From an uncultured Clostridia bacterium (GTDB taxonomy: Bacteria; Bacillota; Clostridia; Christensenellales; CAG-917): a stretch of 62,187 nucleotides of DNA. This document shows, in pieces, positions 54,720 to 62,187 of this stretch. The notes beneath the pieces were generated by a model. That model did no database searches. It saw only the letters and a list, made by a program, of their open reading frames with translations, and was not told where the DNA came from. Both the position numbers and the translations under genes were made by a program. How positions within the stretch are numbered: position 1 is the stretch's first letter; each line of letters begins with the position of its first letter. The stretch is from contig CALWAF010000007.1 of NCBI GenBank assembly GCA_944372795.1, forward strand, positions 1 to 62,187, in the 5' to 3' direction.

Positions 54720-55802
54720 ATGAAACTCGGAGTTGTCGGACTTCCCAATGTCGGCAAGAGCACGCTGTTCAACGCCATCACCAAAGCGGGCGCCGCTGCG
54801 GCGAATTACGCTTTCTGCACCATCGAGCCCAACGTGGGCGTGGTCGCCGTGCCCGACGAGCGCCTAGATAAGCTCGCCGCGCTTTACGACAGCAAGAAGA
54901 TCACCCCCACCACGCTGGAATTCGTGGACATCGCGGGGTTGGTCAGAGGCGCGAGCAAAGGGGAGGGCTTGGGCAACAAGTTCCTCTCGCACATCCGCGA
55001 AGTGGACGCGGTCGTACACGTCGTGAGGTGTTTCGATGACGAAAACATCATCCATGTGGACGGCAGTGTCGATCCCGTGCGCGATATGGAGACGATAAAC
55101 CTCGAGCTGGTCTTTGCCGACCTCGAGACGCTGGAGAGGCGCATAGGCAAGGCGCAGACCATGCTGAAAGCGGACAAGAAATACGCCGAGGACGTCGACA
55201 GGCTGGAAAAGATGAAGGCGTGGCTCGAGAGCGGAAAGCCGCTGCGTTCCATGGCGGTGGACGAGGACTTCAAGGCGTTCATGGACGAGCAGTTCCTGCT
55301 CACGGTCAAGCCCGTCATCTATGTCGCGAACGTGGACGAGAGCGGCCTCGGCGGCAACGCGTACACCGAAAAGGTGAAGGAAGCCGCCGCGGCGGAAGGC
55401 GCGGAGTGCGTGGTGCTGTGCGCCAAGCTCGAAGAGGATCTCGGAGCCCTCGACGACGAGGAACGCGAGATGTTCATGCAGGAGTACGGGCTTGAAGAGA
55501 GCGGGCTCGACAAGCTGGTGAAGGCGTCCTATAAACTGCTCGGGCTCATCAGCTATCTGACGGCGGGCGAGAAGGAGACGAGGGCGTGGACCATCGTCAA
55601 AGGCACCAAGGCTCCGCAGGCGGCGGGCAAGATACACAGCGATTTCGAGAAAGGGTTCATCCGCGCCGAGATCGTGGACTACGAAACGCTGCTGGAATGC
55701 GGCTCATTTGCCGCGGCAAAAGAAAAAGGAAAGGTGAGGAGCGAAGGCAAGGACTACGTCATGCAGGAGAACGACGTGGTGCTCTTCCGCTTCAATGTTT
55801 GA
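54720..55802 (+). CDS. ychF: Obg-like GTPase/ATPase YchF
   Basis: YchF is a conserved, ribosome-associated P-loop ATPase. The 360-residue protein has G1 [19 protein letters not shown] (about 6-24), G3 [20 protein letters not shown] (about 65-84), the characteristic NVDE (about 204-207) in place of NKxD, a coiled insert and the C-terminal TGS domain ending [12 protein letters not shown]. The ATG follows GGGAGGG. argS starts inside its last codons (8-base overlap), so the two are co-translated. Confidence 0.96.
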   Translation: MKLGVVGLPNVGKSTLFNAITKAGAAAANYAFCTIEPNVGVVAVPDERLDKLAALYDSKKITPTTLEFVDIAGLVRGASKGEGLGNKFLSHIREVDAVVHVVRCFDDENIIHVDGSVDPVRDMETINLELVFADLETLERRIGKAQTMLKADKKYAEDVDRLEKMKAWLESGKPLRSMAVDEDFKAFMDEQFLLTVKPVIYVANVDESGLGGNAYTEKVKEAAAAEGAECVVLCAKLEEDLGALDDEEREMFMQEYGLEESGLDKLVKASYKLLGLISYLTAGEKETRAWTIVKGTKAPQAAGKIHSDFEKGFIRAEIVDYETLLECGSFAAAKEKGKVRSEGKDYVMQENDVVLFRFNV

Positions 55803-57501
55803 TATGTTTGAAAAAGAGATCGCAAAAAGCATAGCGGCGGCAAGCGCGGGTGCGCTGGACGCAGGTGAGGTGGAGGCGGCGCTCGAGGTCCCCAAAGATG
55901 CCAAGATGGGGGATCTTGCCCTGCCTTGCTTCAAATTCGCACGCACGATGAGGAAGGCTCCCCCCGCGATCGCGGGAGAGCTTGCGAAGGCGCTCGTCCC
56001 TCCCGACGTCGTGGGACGCGTCGAGGTGGCGGGAGGCTATCTCAACTTCTTCTTCTCGGAGGCGGCGCTCTGCCGCGCTCTTGCGGCGCTGGCGGGCAGA
56101 GACTGGTCGGTGACGGCGGGGGAGAAAGAGGGCGAGGGCAGGACGGTGTGCATAGATTTCAGCTCCGTCAACATCGCAAAACCCTTCCACATCGGGCACC
56201 TCTCCACCACCGTGATAGGCGCGGCTCTTTACCGCATTTTCGCCTATCTCGGCTACACGCCCGTGGGCATCAACCACCTCGGTGATTGGGGGACGCAGTT
56301 CGGCAAACTCATCGTGGCGGTGAAGAAGTGGTCGGACATCGACGAGGTGCGCGAGAAGGACGAATATTTCCTCAATTCCCTCTATGTGCGCTATCACAAG
56401 GAAGCGGAGTCCGACCCCTCCCTCGACGACGAGGCTAGGGCGTGGTTCAAGCGCATCGAGGACGGCGACCCGGAGGCTACGGCGTACTTCGACGTCTTCA
56501 AGGCGGTCACCATGCGCGCCGTGGGCAAGATATACGACCGTCTGGGAGTGAAGTTCGACAGCTACGCGGGCGAGAGCTTCTACAACGACAAGATGCAGCC
56601 CTGCCTCGACCTTCTGGAAAAGAAGGGATTGCTCACCGAGTCCGACGGCGCCAAGGTGGTGCGGCTGGACGAATGGGACATGCCTCCCTGCCTTCTTGTC
56701 AAGGCGGACGGAGCGACTCTCTACGCCACACGAGATATTGCCGCGGCGTATTACAGGGCGAAGACCTACGATTTCTATAAGTGCCTCTATGTGGTGGCTT
56801 ATCAGCAGAATCTGCACTTTAAGCAGTTGTTTAAGGTGCTTGAACTTATGGGTTTTGAGAAAGCCGCGGATATGGAACATATCGCGTTCGGCATGGTGTC
56901 GTTGGAAGACGGCTCCATGAGCACGCGAAGCGGCAGGGTGGTTTGGCTTGCCGAAGTGCTGGACAAAGCCGTGGAAAAGGCGAGGCAGATCATCGAGGAA
57001 AAGAACCCCGCCCAAGAGGACAAGGACGCCGTCGCCGAGAGCGTGGGCGTCGGGGCGGTGGTGTTTTCCGCGCTGTGGAACAACCGCATAAAGGACATCG
57101 TCTTCTCCTTCGACAAAGTGCTCAATTTCGACGGTGAGACGGCGCCTTACGTGCAGTACACCCACGCCCGCTGCGCCAGCGCGCTGCGCAAGGGCGGGGA
57201 CTTCGACCTTGCTGCTGCGGACATGAGCGCGATCTCTTCCGATGAAGGCATCGACGTGGTCAAGTGTCTGCTCTCCTTCGAGGACGCGGTGAGAGCGGCG
57301 GCTTCTTCCCGCGAGCCCTGCTATGTGACGCGCTACGCCGTGGAGCTTGCCGAGAAGTTCAACCGCTTCTACATCGGGCACCGCATCGTGAGCGAGGACG
57401 CGGGCGCGACCAACGCGAGGCTATTCCTCGCCTTCATGGTGAAGAACACTTTGAAGACCGCGCTTTCCCTCATCGGCATTGCCGCTCCCGAGAGCATGTA
57501 A
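55795..57501 (+). CDS. argS: Arginyl-tRNA synthetase
   Basis: ArgS charges tRNA-Arg. The 568-residue protein has the N-terminal Add1 domain (about 1-90), the class I HIGH motif in FSSVNIAKPFHIGHLSTTVIG (about 118-138), the KMSKS-equivalent GSMSTRSGRVVWL (about 373-385) without lysine, as ArgS often shows, and a helical anticodon domain that begins YVQYTHARCASALRKG. It overlaps ychF by 8 bases and has no separate clear ribosome site. Confidence 0.95.
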   Translation: MFDMFEKEIAKSIAAASAGALDAGEVEAALEVPKDAKMGDLALPCFKFARTMRKAPPAIAGELAKALVPPDVVGRVEVAGGYLNFFFSEAALCRALAALAGRDWSVTAGEKEGEGRTVCIDFSSVNIAKPFHIGHLSTTVIGAALYRIFAYLGYTPVGINHLGDWGTQFGKLIVAVKKWSDIDEVREKDEYFLNSLYVRYHKEAESDPSLDDEARAWFKRIEDGDPEATAYFDVFKAVTMRAVGKIYDRLGVKFDSYAGESFYNDKMQPCLDLLEKKGLLTESDGAKVVRLDEWDMPPCLLVKADGATLYATRDIAAAYYRAKTYDFYKCLYVVAYQQNLHFKQLFKVLELMGFEKAADMEHIAFGMVSLEDGSMSTRSGRVVWLAEVLDKAVEKARQIIEEKNPAQEDKDAVAESVGVGAVVFSALWNNRIKDIVFSFDKVLNFDGETAPYVQYTHARCASALRKGGDFDLAAADMSAISSDEGIDVVKCLLSFEDAVRAAASSREPCYVTRYAVELAEKFNRFYIGHRIVSEDAGATNARLFLAFMVKNTLKTALSLIGIAAPESM

Positions 57502-57536
57502 GGGGCTCTCGCGGGCGGAAAAACGAGTTTCGACGG

Positions 57537-57566
57537 CGTCCTTCCCCTCCTCGGGGAGGGACGCTT
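57537..57566 (+). terminator. Terminator of ychF-argS
   Basis: GCGTCC-TT-CCCC and GGGGAGGGACGC pair with a small bulge around TCCTC, followed by a T-rich run. Confidence 0.65.
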
Positions 57567-57600
57567 TCCTTTCAAAAACGGGCGGGAGGGGCGAAAACAG

Positions 57601-57630
57601 TTGACAGGGTGTAAATCTTTTAATTATAAT
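57601..57630 (+). promoter_or_regulatory. Promoter of rpmH operon
   Basis: TTGACA (57601-57606), 18 bases and TATAAT (57625-57630). A leader of about 120 bases with short hairpins separates it from rpmH. Confidence 0.8.
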
Positions 57631-57759
57631 AGTACAGCGTATTATCGCTCGCACGCGGGCGAAGGGCGCGCGGGCGTCCTGCGTAAATGACAAAATGGCT
57701 TTGTGTCCGCACCGCGGACGGGCCGCAAATAAAATGGGGCGGCAGCCCTCGGAGGCAAT

Positions 57760-57894
57760 ATGAAACAGACTTATCAACCCAAGAAAAGACAGAGAAGCAA
57801 AGTCCACGGTTTCCGCGAGAGAATGAAGTCCACCAGCGGCAGAAAGGTGCTCAAGAGACGTCGCGCAAGAGGCAGGAAGAATCTCACCGCGTAA
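57760..57894 (+). CDS. rpmH: 50S ribosomal protein L34
   Basis: L34 is a small basic protein of the large ribosomal subunit. The 44 residues ([20 protein letters not shown] at the start, then a [14 protein letters not shown] core) match the family over its whole length. GGAGG lies 5 bases before the ATG. rnpA begins directly after the stop codon without a gap. This gene opens the conserved rpmH-rnpA-yidD-yidC-jag-mnmE cluster. Confidence 0.96.
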   Translation: MKQTYQPKKRQRSKVHGFRERMKSTSGRKVLKRRRARGRKNLTA

Positions 57895-58236
57895 ATGAAA
57901 CGCGAGTTCCGTCTGAAAAAACGGGCGGCGTTCACCTATGTCTATAAGAGGGGAGAACGCTTCCGTTCCCGTCATCTGACCCTGCTTGCCGCGCGGTCGG
58001 GAGAGGGGCTGAAGATCGGGCTTTCGGTGTCGCGCAAGGTGGGAGGTTCCGTCGTGCGCAACCGCGTCAAGAGGCTGCTGCGCGAGGCGCTCACGCCGCT
58101 TACGGCGCGCATCGATCCCGCGTATATGTACGTCATCGTCGTGCATCCCACGGCGGCGGAGCTGGACTTCAAGTCCGTCGTCGCCGAGACCGAGAGGCTT
58201 TTCCTGAAAGCGGGGAAGCTTGCGGAGGCAGAGTGA
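57895..58236 (+). CDS. rnpA: Ribonuclease P protein component
   Basis: RnpA is the protein subunit of RNase P, which matures tRNA 5' ends. The 113-residue protein has the RNR motif in RKVGGSVVRNRVKRLLREA (about 47-65) and the N-terminal FRLKKRAAFTYVYKRG. It starts at the base after the rpmH stop and overlaps yidD (GTGA), so the three genes are coupled. Confidence 0.95.
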   Translation: MKREFRLKKRAAFTYVYKRGERFRSRHLTLLAARSGEGLKIGLSVSRKVGGSVVRNRVKRLLREALTPLTARIDPAYMYVIVVHPTAAELDFKSVVAETERLFLKAGKLAEAE

Positions 58237-58475
58237 AAAAGTTCGCGCAGTTTCTGCTGCTCGTCTACAAACGGACGCTTTCGCCCTTCATCGGGAGGAA
58301 TTGCAAGTATACGCCGACGTGCTCCATGTACGCCTACGACGCCGTGGAGCGTTACGGCGCGCTGATAGGCGGGATGATGGGACTTTTCAGGGTGCTTCGG
58401 TGCAACCCGTTTTCCAAGGGCGGTTTCGATCCCGTTCCGGAAAATTACAGAGGTAAGATCAAATGGCTCGTGTAG
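58233..58475 (+). CDS. yidD: Membrane protein insertion efficiency factor YidD
   Basis: YidD assists YidC-dependent membrane insertion. The 80-residue protein has the family core YKRTLSPFIGRNCKYTPTCSMYAYDAVERYG (about 12-42, with its cysteines) and CNPFSKGGFDPVP. The GTG start overlaps the rnpA stop. It also overlaps the yidC start by 13 bases. Confidence 0.94.
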   Translation: MKKFAQFLLLVYKRTLSPFIGRNCKYTPTCSMYAYDAVERYGALIGGMMGLFRVLRCNPFSKGGFDPVPENYRGKIKWLV

Positions 58476-59656
58476 ATCACATTCGCCGCAGGACGGTCAA
58501 GATGTTCGCAGTGGTGCTTCTGCTGCTCGTTTCCCTTTTCGTCCTTTCGGCGTGCAATGCGGACAGCGGCGCGTTCGACGTGTCGGACGGCACGGTGTCC
58601 GAGCCCTCGCATTTCATCGCCAAGCTGATGTACGGACTCAGTGACGACATCGCCGTGTTCGGCTGGTCGGTCGTCGCGTTCACCGTCATTCTGAAGCTGG
58701 TGCTTTCCCCTCTCGACATTTGGCAGAAGGTCATCTCCCGCCGCAACGCGAAGGCGATGGAGAGGATGCGTCCGCAGCTCGAGGCTCTTGCCGAGAAGTG
58801 CGGCGACGACAAGCAGCGTTATCAGCAGGAGCAGATGGCGCTTTACAAGAAAGAAAAGTATTCCATGATGGGCGCCTGTCTGCCCTCCCTCATCACTCTT
58901 GTGGTGTTCTTCGTGGTCTTCACGGGGTTCAGGGAGATGGTCGGCTATCAGTTCGCGCAGGATTACGTCGAGAGCTACAACGTCTTTGTGGCGACCATGG
59001 AGGACGAGCTCGGCGCGGATTACGACTCCTTGGACAAGACCGAGGCGAACGCCGAGGCGTACAACGCCGCCGTGGACAAAGCGCAGTCCGCGGTCTATGA
59101 GCACTATTTCTCGCCCGAGCGCACCGAAAAGCGCGGGTTCCTTTGGATAAAGAACATCTTCGTCTCCGACAACTGGCAGGACGGCGTGCCCGACTATCTC
59201 GTCGCAACGGGACAGGAAGGCTTCGGCATGTCTAGGATCACCGGTGTCATGAAGGACGAATACGAGCTTGTCATGGGCAAGGTCATCGGCGCCGACGAGG
59301 CAGGCTGGGGCAAGGGCGACGCAAGCTGGAACGGCTGGCTCCTCCTCCCCGCGCTGTCCATCGCGCTCACCTTCTTTTCCCAGAAGCTGCTCACCAAGTC
59401 GCAGGGGACACCTCCTCCCGCGGCGGGCGGCAAGAAAGGCAATGACGGCATGGCGGGCTCGATGAAAATGATGCAATATTTCATGCCGATCATGATCGGT
59501 GTGTTCTCGCTGTTCTATTCCGCCGCATTCGCACTGTACACCTTCACGAGCTCCTTCGTGTCCATCGTGTTCCAGCTGGTGTTCACGCTGATAGGCAAGC
59601 TGCTCGATAAGCGCGAGGCGAAAAAGACGGGGGCGGGTACACTCGCAAGAAGATAA
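58463..59656 (+). CDS. yidC: Membrane insertase YidC/OxaI, lipoprotein form
   Basis: YidC inserts and folds membrane proteins. The 397-residue protein has a lipoprotein signal (MFAVVLLLLVSLFVLSAC within residues 14-31). The first core helix holds GWSVVAFTVILKLVLSPLDIWQ and the conserved Arg of the groove may lie in that hairpin. A cytoplasmic hairpin (about 92-130) follows, then an unusually long external loop (about 155-290) before WLLLPALSIALTFF, and late helices near 340-385. The ATG at 58463 precedes the signal by 13 residues. The loop is longer than in most Gram-positive YidC proteins. Confidence 0.93.
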   Translation: MARVDHIRRRTVKMFAVVLLLLVSLFVLSACNADSGAFDVSDGTVSEPSHFIAKLMYGLSDDIAVFGWSVVAFTVILKLVLSPLDIWQKVISRRNAKAMERMRPQLEALAEKCGDDKQRYQQEQMALYKKEKYSMMGACLPSLITLVVFFVVFTGFREMVGYQFAQDYVESYNVFVATMEDELGADYDSLDKTEANAEAYNAAVDKAQSAVYEHYFSPERTEKRGFLWIKNIFVSDNWQDGVPDYLVATGQEGFGMSRITGVMKDEYELVMGKVIGADEAGWGKGDASWNGWLLLPALSIALTFFSQKLLTKSQGTPPPAAGGKKGNDGMAGSMKMMQYFMPIMIGVFSLFYSAAFALYTFTSSFVSIVFQLVFTLIGKLLDKREAKKTGAGTLARR

Positions 59657-59667
59657 TAGGAGTAAAA

Positions 59668-60546
59668 ATGGAAAAATCTGTTGTCATCAAGGCAAGCAAC
59701 GTCGATCTCGCGGTCGAGAAGGCTCTCGCGGAGCTCGGCGTCGCTAGGGACAGAGTGCAGGTGGAAGTGCTCCAGAAGGGCGGACTCTTCCAAAAGGCGG
59801 AGGTCAGGGTCACCGTGCGCGAGAGCGCCGAAACGCTTGCGGAGGATTTCGTCAACGGAGTGCTCGATGCAATGCACATCAACGCCCGCGCGACCGCAGG
59901 GGAAAGTGACGGGGAGATCGTCGTAGATATCGCGGGAGAGGACGGCGGCGCCGCCATCGGCTATCGCGGCGAGGTGCTGGATGCGATACAGTTCCTCACC
60001 CGCACCTATGTCGGACAGGAAAAGAACGGCTCGGCGAAGATCGTCGTCGACTGCGAAAACTATCGCGCAAAGCGCCGCGACACCCTTGTCGCCCTCGCGG
60101 GCAGGCTCGCCGAAAAGGCTTACCGCACCCGCAGGAAGGTGGTGCTGGAGCCCATGAACCCCTTCGAGCGCCGCATCATCCACGGCGCGCTCATGGACAG
60201 CGAGATCGCCGAGACCCACTCCGAGGGAGAGGACGCCGACAGACACGTCGTCATCGTCCCCAAGGGCGTGGAGCTGCGCGAGGACAGACCCCGCGGCGGC
60301 AGGCGCGACGGGCGCAGAGACGGACGCCGCGACGGACGACGTGACGACCGCAGACGCGACGAGCGCGGCGGCAGGGACGAGCGCAGACAAAGCGGTGCAA
60401 GACGCGAGCGCTCCTTCCGCGATGAGGAAGAAGTGCCGGACGGAAGGGAATACCGCGGCTACTACACCGACAACTTCGTCAAGTCCGAGGCGCCCAAGAG
60501 CGGCCCTCCCAAGTTCAAGAGTTTCGGAGGCGGAAAGAGACGCTGA
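59668..60546 (+). CDS. RNA-binding protein KhpB (Jag/EloR)
   Basis: Jag is an RNA-binding regulator that forms a complex with KhpA and affects cell elongation in other Bacillota. The 292-residue protein has the Jag-N domain (about 1-52), a KH domain (about 72-145) and an R3H domain (about 150-210, EPMNPFERRIIHGALMDSE). An RD-rich disordered tail (about 215-270) contains repeats of GRRD. The ribosome site is TAGGAG. mnmE starts one base after its stop. Confidence 0.93.
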   Translation: MEKSVVIKASNVDLAVEKALAELGVARDRVQVEVLQKGGLFQKAEVRVTVRESAETLAEDFVNGVLDAMHINARATAGESDGEIVVDIAGEDGGAAIGYRGEVLDAIQFLTRTYVGQEKNGSAKIVVDCENYRAKRRDTLVALAGRLAEKAYRTRRKVVLEPMNPFERRIIHGALMDSEIAETHSEGEDADRHVVIVPKGVELREDRPRGGRRDGRRDGRRDGRRDDRRRDERGGRDERRQSGARRERSFRDEEEVPDGREYRGYYTDNFVKSEAPKSGPPKFKSFGGGKRR

Positions 60547-60547
60547 T

Positions 60548-61864
60548 ATGCGTGCGATAGCTGCCATTTCAACGCCCGTAGGGGCAGGTGGTATCGGCAT
60601 CCTGCGCGTGTCCGGTGAGGACGCGCTTGCGGTCGCCGATGCCATTTTCATTTGCGCGGGAAGCACCCGTCCCCTTGCCGAGACGCCTCTCAATATGCGC
60701 TTCGGCACGTTCGACGCGGGCGATTTCAAAGACAAAGGCTACGCCGTCTTCTTCCCCGCCGCAAGAGCGTACGCGGGAGAGGACACCGTGGAGTTCTATC
60801 TGCACGGCGGGGTCAGGATCATGCAGGGGGCGCTGGACGCCGCTCTGCGCGCGGGCGCGAGGCTTGCAGAGAGAGGGGAGTTCACGAAGCGCGCCTATCT
60901 TGCGGGCAGACTTTCCCTCGCGGACGCCGAGGGCGTGGCGGACATGATCGGAGCCGAAAGCGCCGCAGCCCTTCGCGCGGCATATCGACTCATGGACGGG
61001 ACGTTGAGCCGCGAGATCGACGCGATATGCGACCTCGTCGGGGACATCATCACCGGGCTGGAGGCGGTGCTCGACTATCCGGAGGAAACGGAAGACGAAG
61101 TGCTCCCGCCGCTCGACGGTCAAATTAAGGACGCGCTCGCGCGCGTGGACGCATTGCTCGCCACCGCCGATACGGGCAGGATGGCGAAGCACGGAATCAC
61201 CGCCGTGCTCGCGGGCAGACCCAATGCGGGCAAGAGCTCTCTCATGAACGCCCTTCTCGGCGCCGACCGCGCCATCGTCACCGACACCCCGGGCACCACC
61301 CGCGATACCATCGAGGGGAGCTTCGAGTGCGACGGGGTGCGCATCAACCTCGTGGATACGGCGGGGATACGCGAGAGCGGCGACGCCATAGAGAGCGAAG
61401 GAGTGCGCAGGGCACTCGCCGCGGCGGAACACGCCGACGTCGTGTTGCACGTCGTGGACACCACCGCGGAAGACGACGAGGAAGTCCTTCTCGATGCCGC
61501 GCGCGTCTTCACAGTGCGCAACAAGTGTGACCTCACTTCCTACAAGTGCCCGAGGATGTACGGCTGCTTCGCGGTCAGTGCAAAAGACGGCACAGGGGTG
61601 GAAGAACTTCGCCATGCCATTGCGGCGTTGTATGCCGAAGGGAAGACGGCGGACGGCGAGGTCATCACCTCGGAAAGACATAAAGACGCACTTTATCGTG
61701 CAAAACGTGCGCTTGAAAGCGCGATAGAGTCACTTGACGGCACCGTGGATCTGACTCTCGTCGATCTGTCGGAGGCGTACGATGCACTCGGCGAGATCAC
61801 GGGGAAGACCGCGACGGAAGACGTGGTGGATGCCATCTTCTCCAAATTCTGCGTCGGAAAATAA
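60548..61864 (+). CDS. mnmE: tRNA uridine-5-carboxymethylaminomethyl modification GTPase MnmE
   Basis: MnmE with MnmG modifies U34 of several tRNAs. The 438-residue protein has the N-terminal folate-binding domain (TPVGAGGIGILRVSGEDAL), a helical domain with DYPEETEDEVLPP and the G domain with G1 GRPNAGKSSLMNALLG (about 221-236). G2/G3 are TPGTTRDTIEGSF and VDTAGIRESGD, and G4 is NKCD. The C-terminal CVGK motif (C[IVL]GK) ends the protein. ATG 60548 restores the normal start. mnmG is not in the window. Confidence 0.96.
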   Translation: MRAIAAISTPVGAGGIGILRVSGEDALAVADAIFICAGSTRPLAETPLNMRFGTFDAGDFKDKGYAVFFPAARAYAGEDTVEFYLHGGVRIMQGALDAALRAGARLAERGEFTKRAYLAGRLSLADAEGVADMIGAESAAALRAAYRLMDGTLSREIDAICDLVGDIITGLEAVLDYPEETEDEVLPPLDGQIKDALARVDALLATADTGRMAKHGITAVLAGRPNAGKSSLMNALLGADRAIVTDTPGTTRDTIEGSFECDGVRINLVDTAGIRESGDAIESEGVRRALAAAEHADVVLHVVDTTAEDDEEVLLDAARVFTVRNKCDLTSYKCPRMYGCFAVSAKDGTGVEELRHAIAALYAEGKTADGEVITSERHKDALYRAKRALESAIESLDGTVDLTLVDLSEAYDALGEITGKTATEDVVDAIFSKFCVGK

Positions 61865-61865
61865 C

Positions 61866-62141
61866 ATCGCTCTTTCGGAGACGGAATTACGCGCCGCTCA
61901 CCCAAACTTGCACAGCGGGTGTTTGCGCCCGCTCTTGCAAGTCGCGGCGCGCTTCGCGACCTCGCAAGCCAGACGAAACATTAAGTAGACACGGGCGCAG
62001 TGCGCGTCGAGTCGCCTTCCTCTCCCCGCGAGCGACGTTCGGTGAGTACTGTTCGCCGCTCGATTATCTCTATGCGAGATTCAAGCTTTATCAAAATGGA
62101 CGAAAAGCACATCCCGCATTTTAGGAGGACTGAACTCTCCT
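61866..62141 (+). repeat. Dispersed structured repeat element, copy 3
   Basis: Inverted relative to copies 1 and 2. It starts next to the mnmE stop with the block ACGCGCCGCTCACCCAAACT, then the GC-rich helices (about 61918-61970), and contains TCCCGCATTTTAGGAGG at 62112-62128. Confidence 0.75.
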
Positions 62142-62147
62142 AGGGGT

Positions 62148-62174
62148 CCCCGCCGAATGTATATTCGGAAGGGG
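62148..62174. repeat. 26-base palindromic repeat, copy 4
   Basis: CCCC-GCCGAAT-GT-ATATTCGG-AA-GGGG keeps the stem by matching changes (CCGAAT with ATTCGG). It follows repeat copy 3 and lies near the window end. Confidence 0.7.
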
Positions 62175-62187
62175 AAAAGGAGCAGCC

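Overview
This window looks like the replication-origin region of a fairly GC-rich Bacillota (class Clostridia) chromosome. The clues are the anaerobe-type oxidative-stress genes (flavoredoxin-rubredoxin, reverse rubrerythrin, PerR), an HrcA/CIRCE-controlled Hsp20, strong Shine-Dalgarno sequences at most genes, NAD-type PyrD with PyrK, and rpmH-rnpA-yidD-yidC-jag-mnmE in the usual order. The sugar hydrolases would suit a gut or host-associated anaerobe. Genus cannot be set from this window.

Layout. 1-2 kb: a small membrane protein, tRNA-Asn and dense palindromic repeats. 2-13.5 kb: replication and partition genes in scattered orientation (a metal transporter split by an in-frame stop, recF, dnaA, dnaN, parA, parB, rsmG), then an MFS sugar transporter, an MTA/SAH nucleosidase, an acetyltransferase and an XRE regulator. 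13.5-18.1 kb: about 4.6 kb without a convincing gene. It holds perfect parS sites, DnaA-box-like sites, a (CCCTAT)12 array and a change in GC skew, and is my best candidate for oriC. 18-30 kb: nagB, a lipid kinase, galU, glmM, hsp20, two secreted proteins, gyrB and gyrA. 31-36 kb: a three-gene envelope cluster of unknown function. 36-46 kb: a complete pyrimidine operon (pyrC-carA-carB-pyrK-pyrD-pyrF-pyrE-pyrB with a PyrI-like zinc domain), which covers every step from bicarbonate and glutamine to UMP. 47-49 kb: perR and its redox genes. 49-52.4 kb: a GH13 glucosidase and a GH27 alpha-galactosidase. 52.7-53.7 kb: one LURP-one-type gene between long inverted repeats. 53.8-61.9 kb: uppP, ychF-argS, and the rpmH to mnmE cluster.

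Right of 18 kb most genes lie on the plus strand, and the left side is mixed with more minus-strand genes, which fits replication leaving the 14-17 kb zone in both directions. Several genes near the origin (dnaA, parA, the MFS gene, a secreted protein) have a promoter -10 box 6-7 bases before the start codon, so their mRNAs should be leaderless, while other genes carry normal ribosome sites.

Intergenic DNA is full of repeats: a 270-390 bp structured element in three copies, a 26-base palindrome in four copies, and a mosaic palindromic family at gene 3' ends. Product names rest on motifs read by eye; no database search was run.
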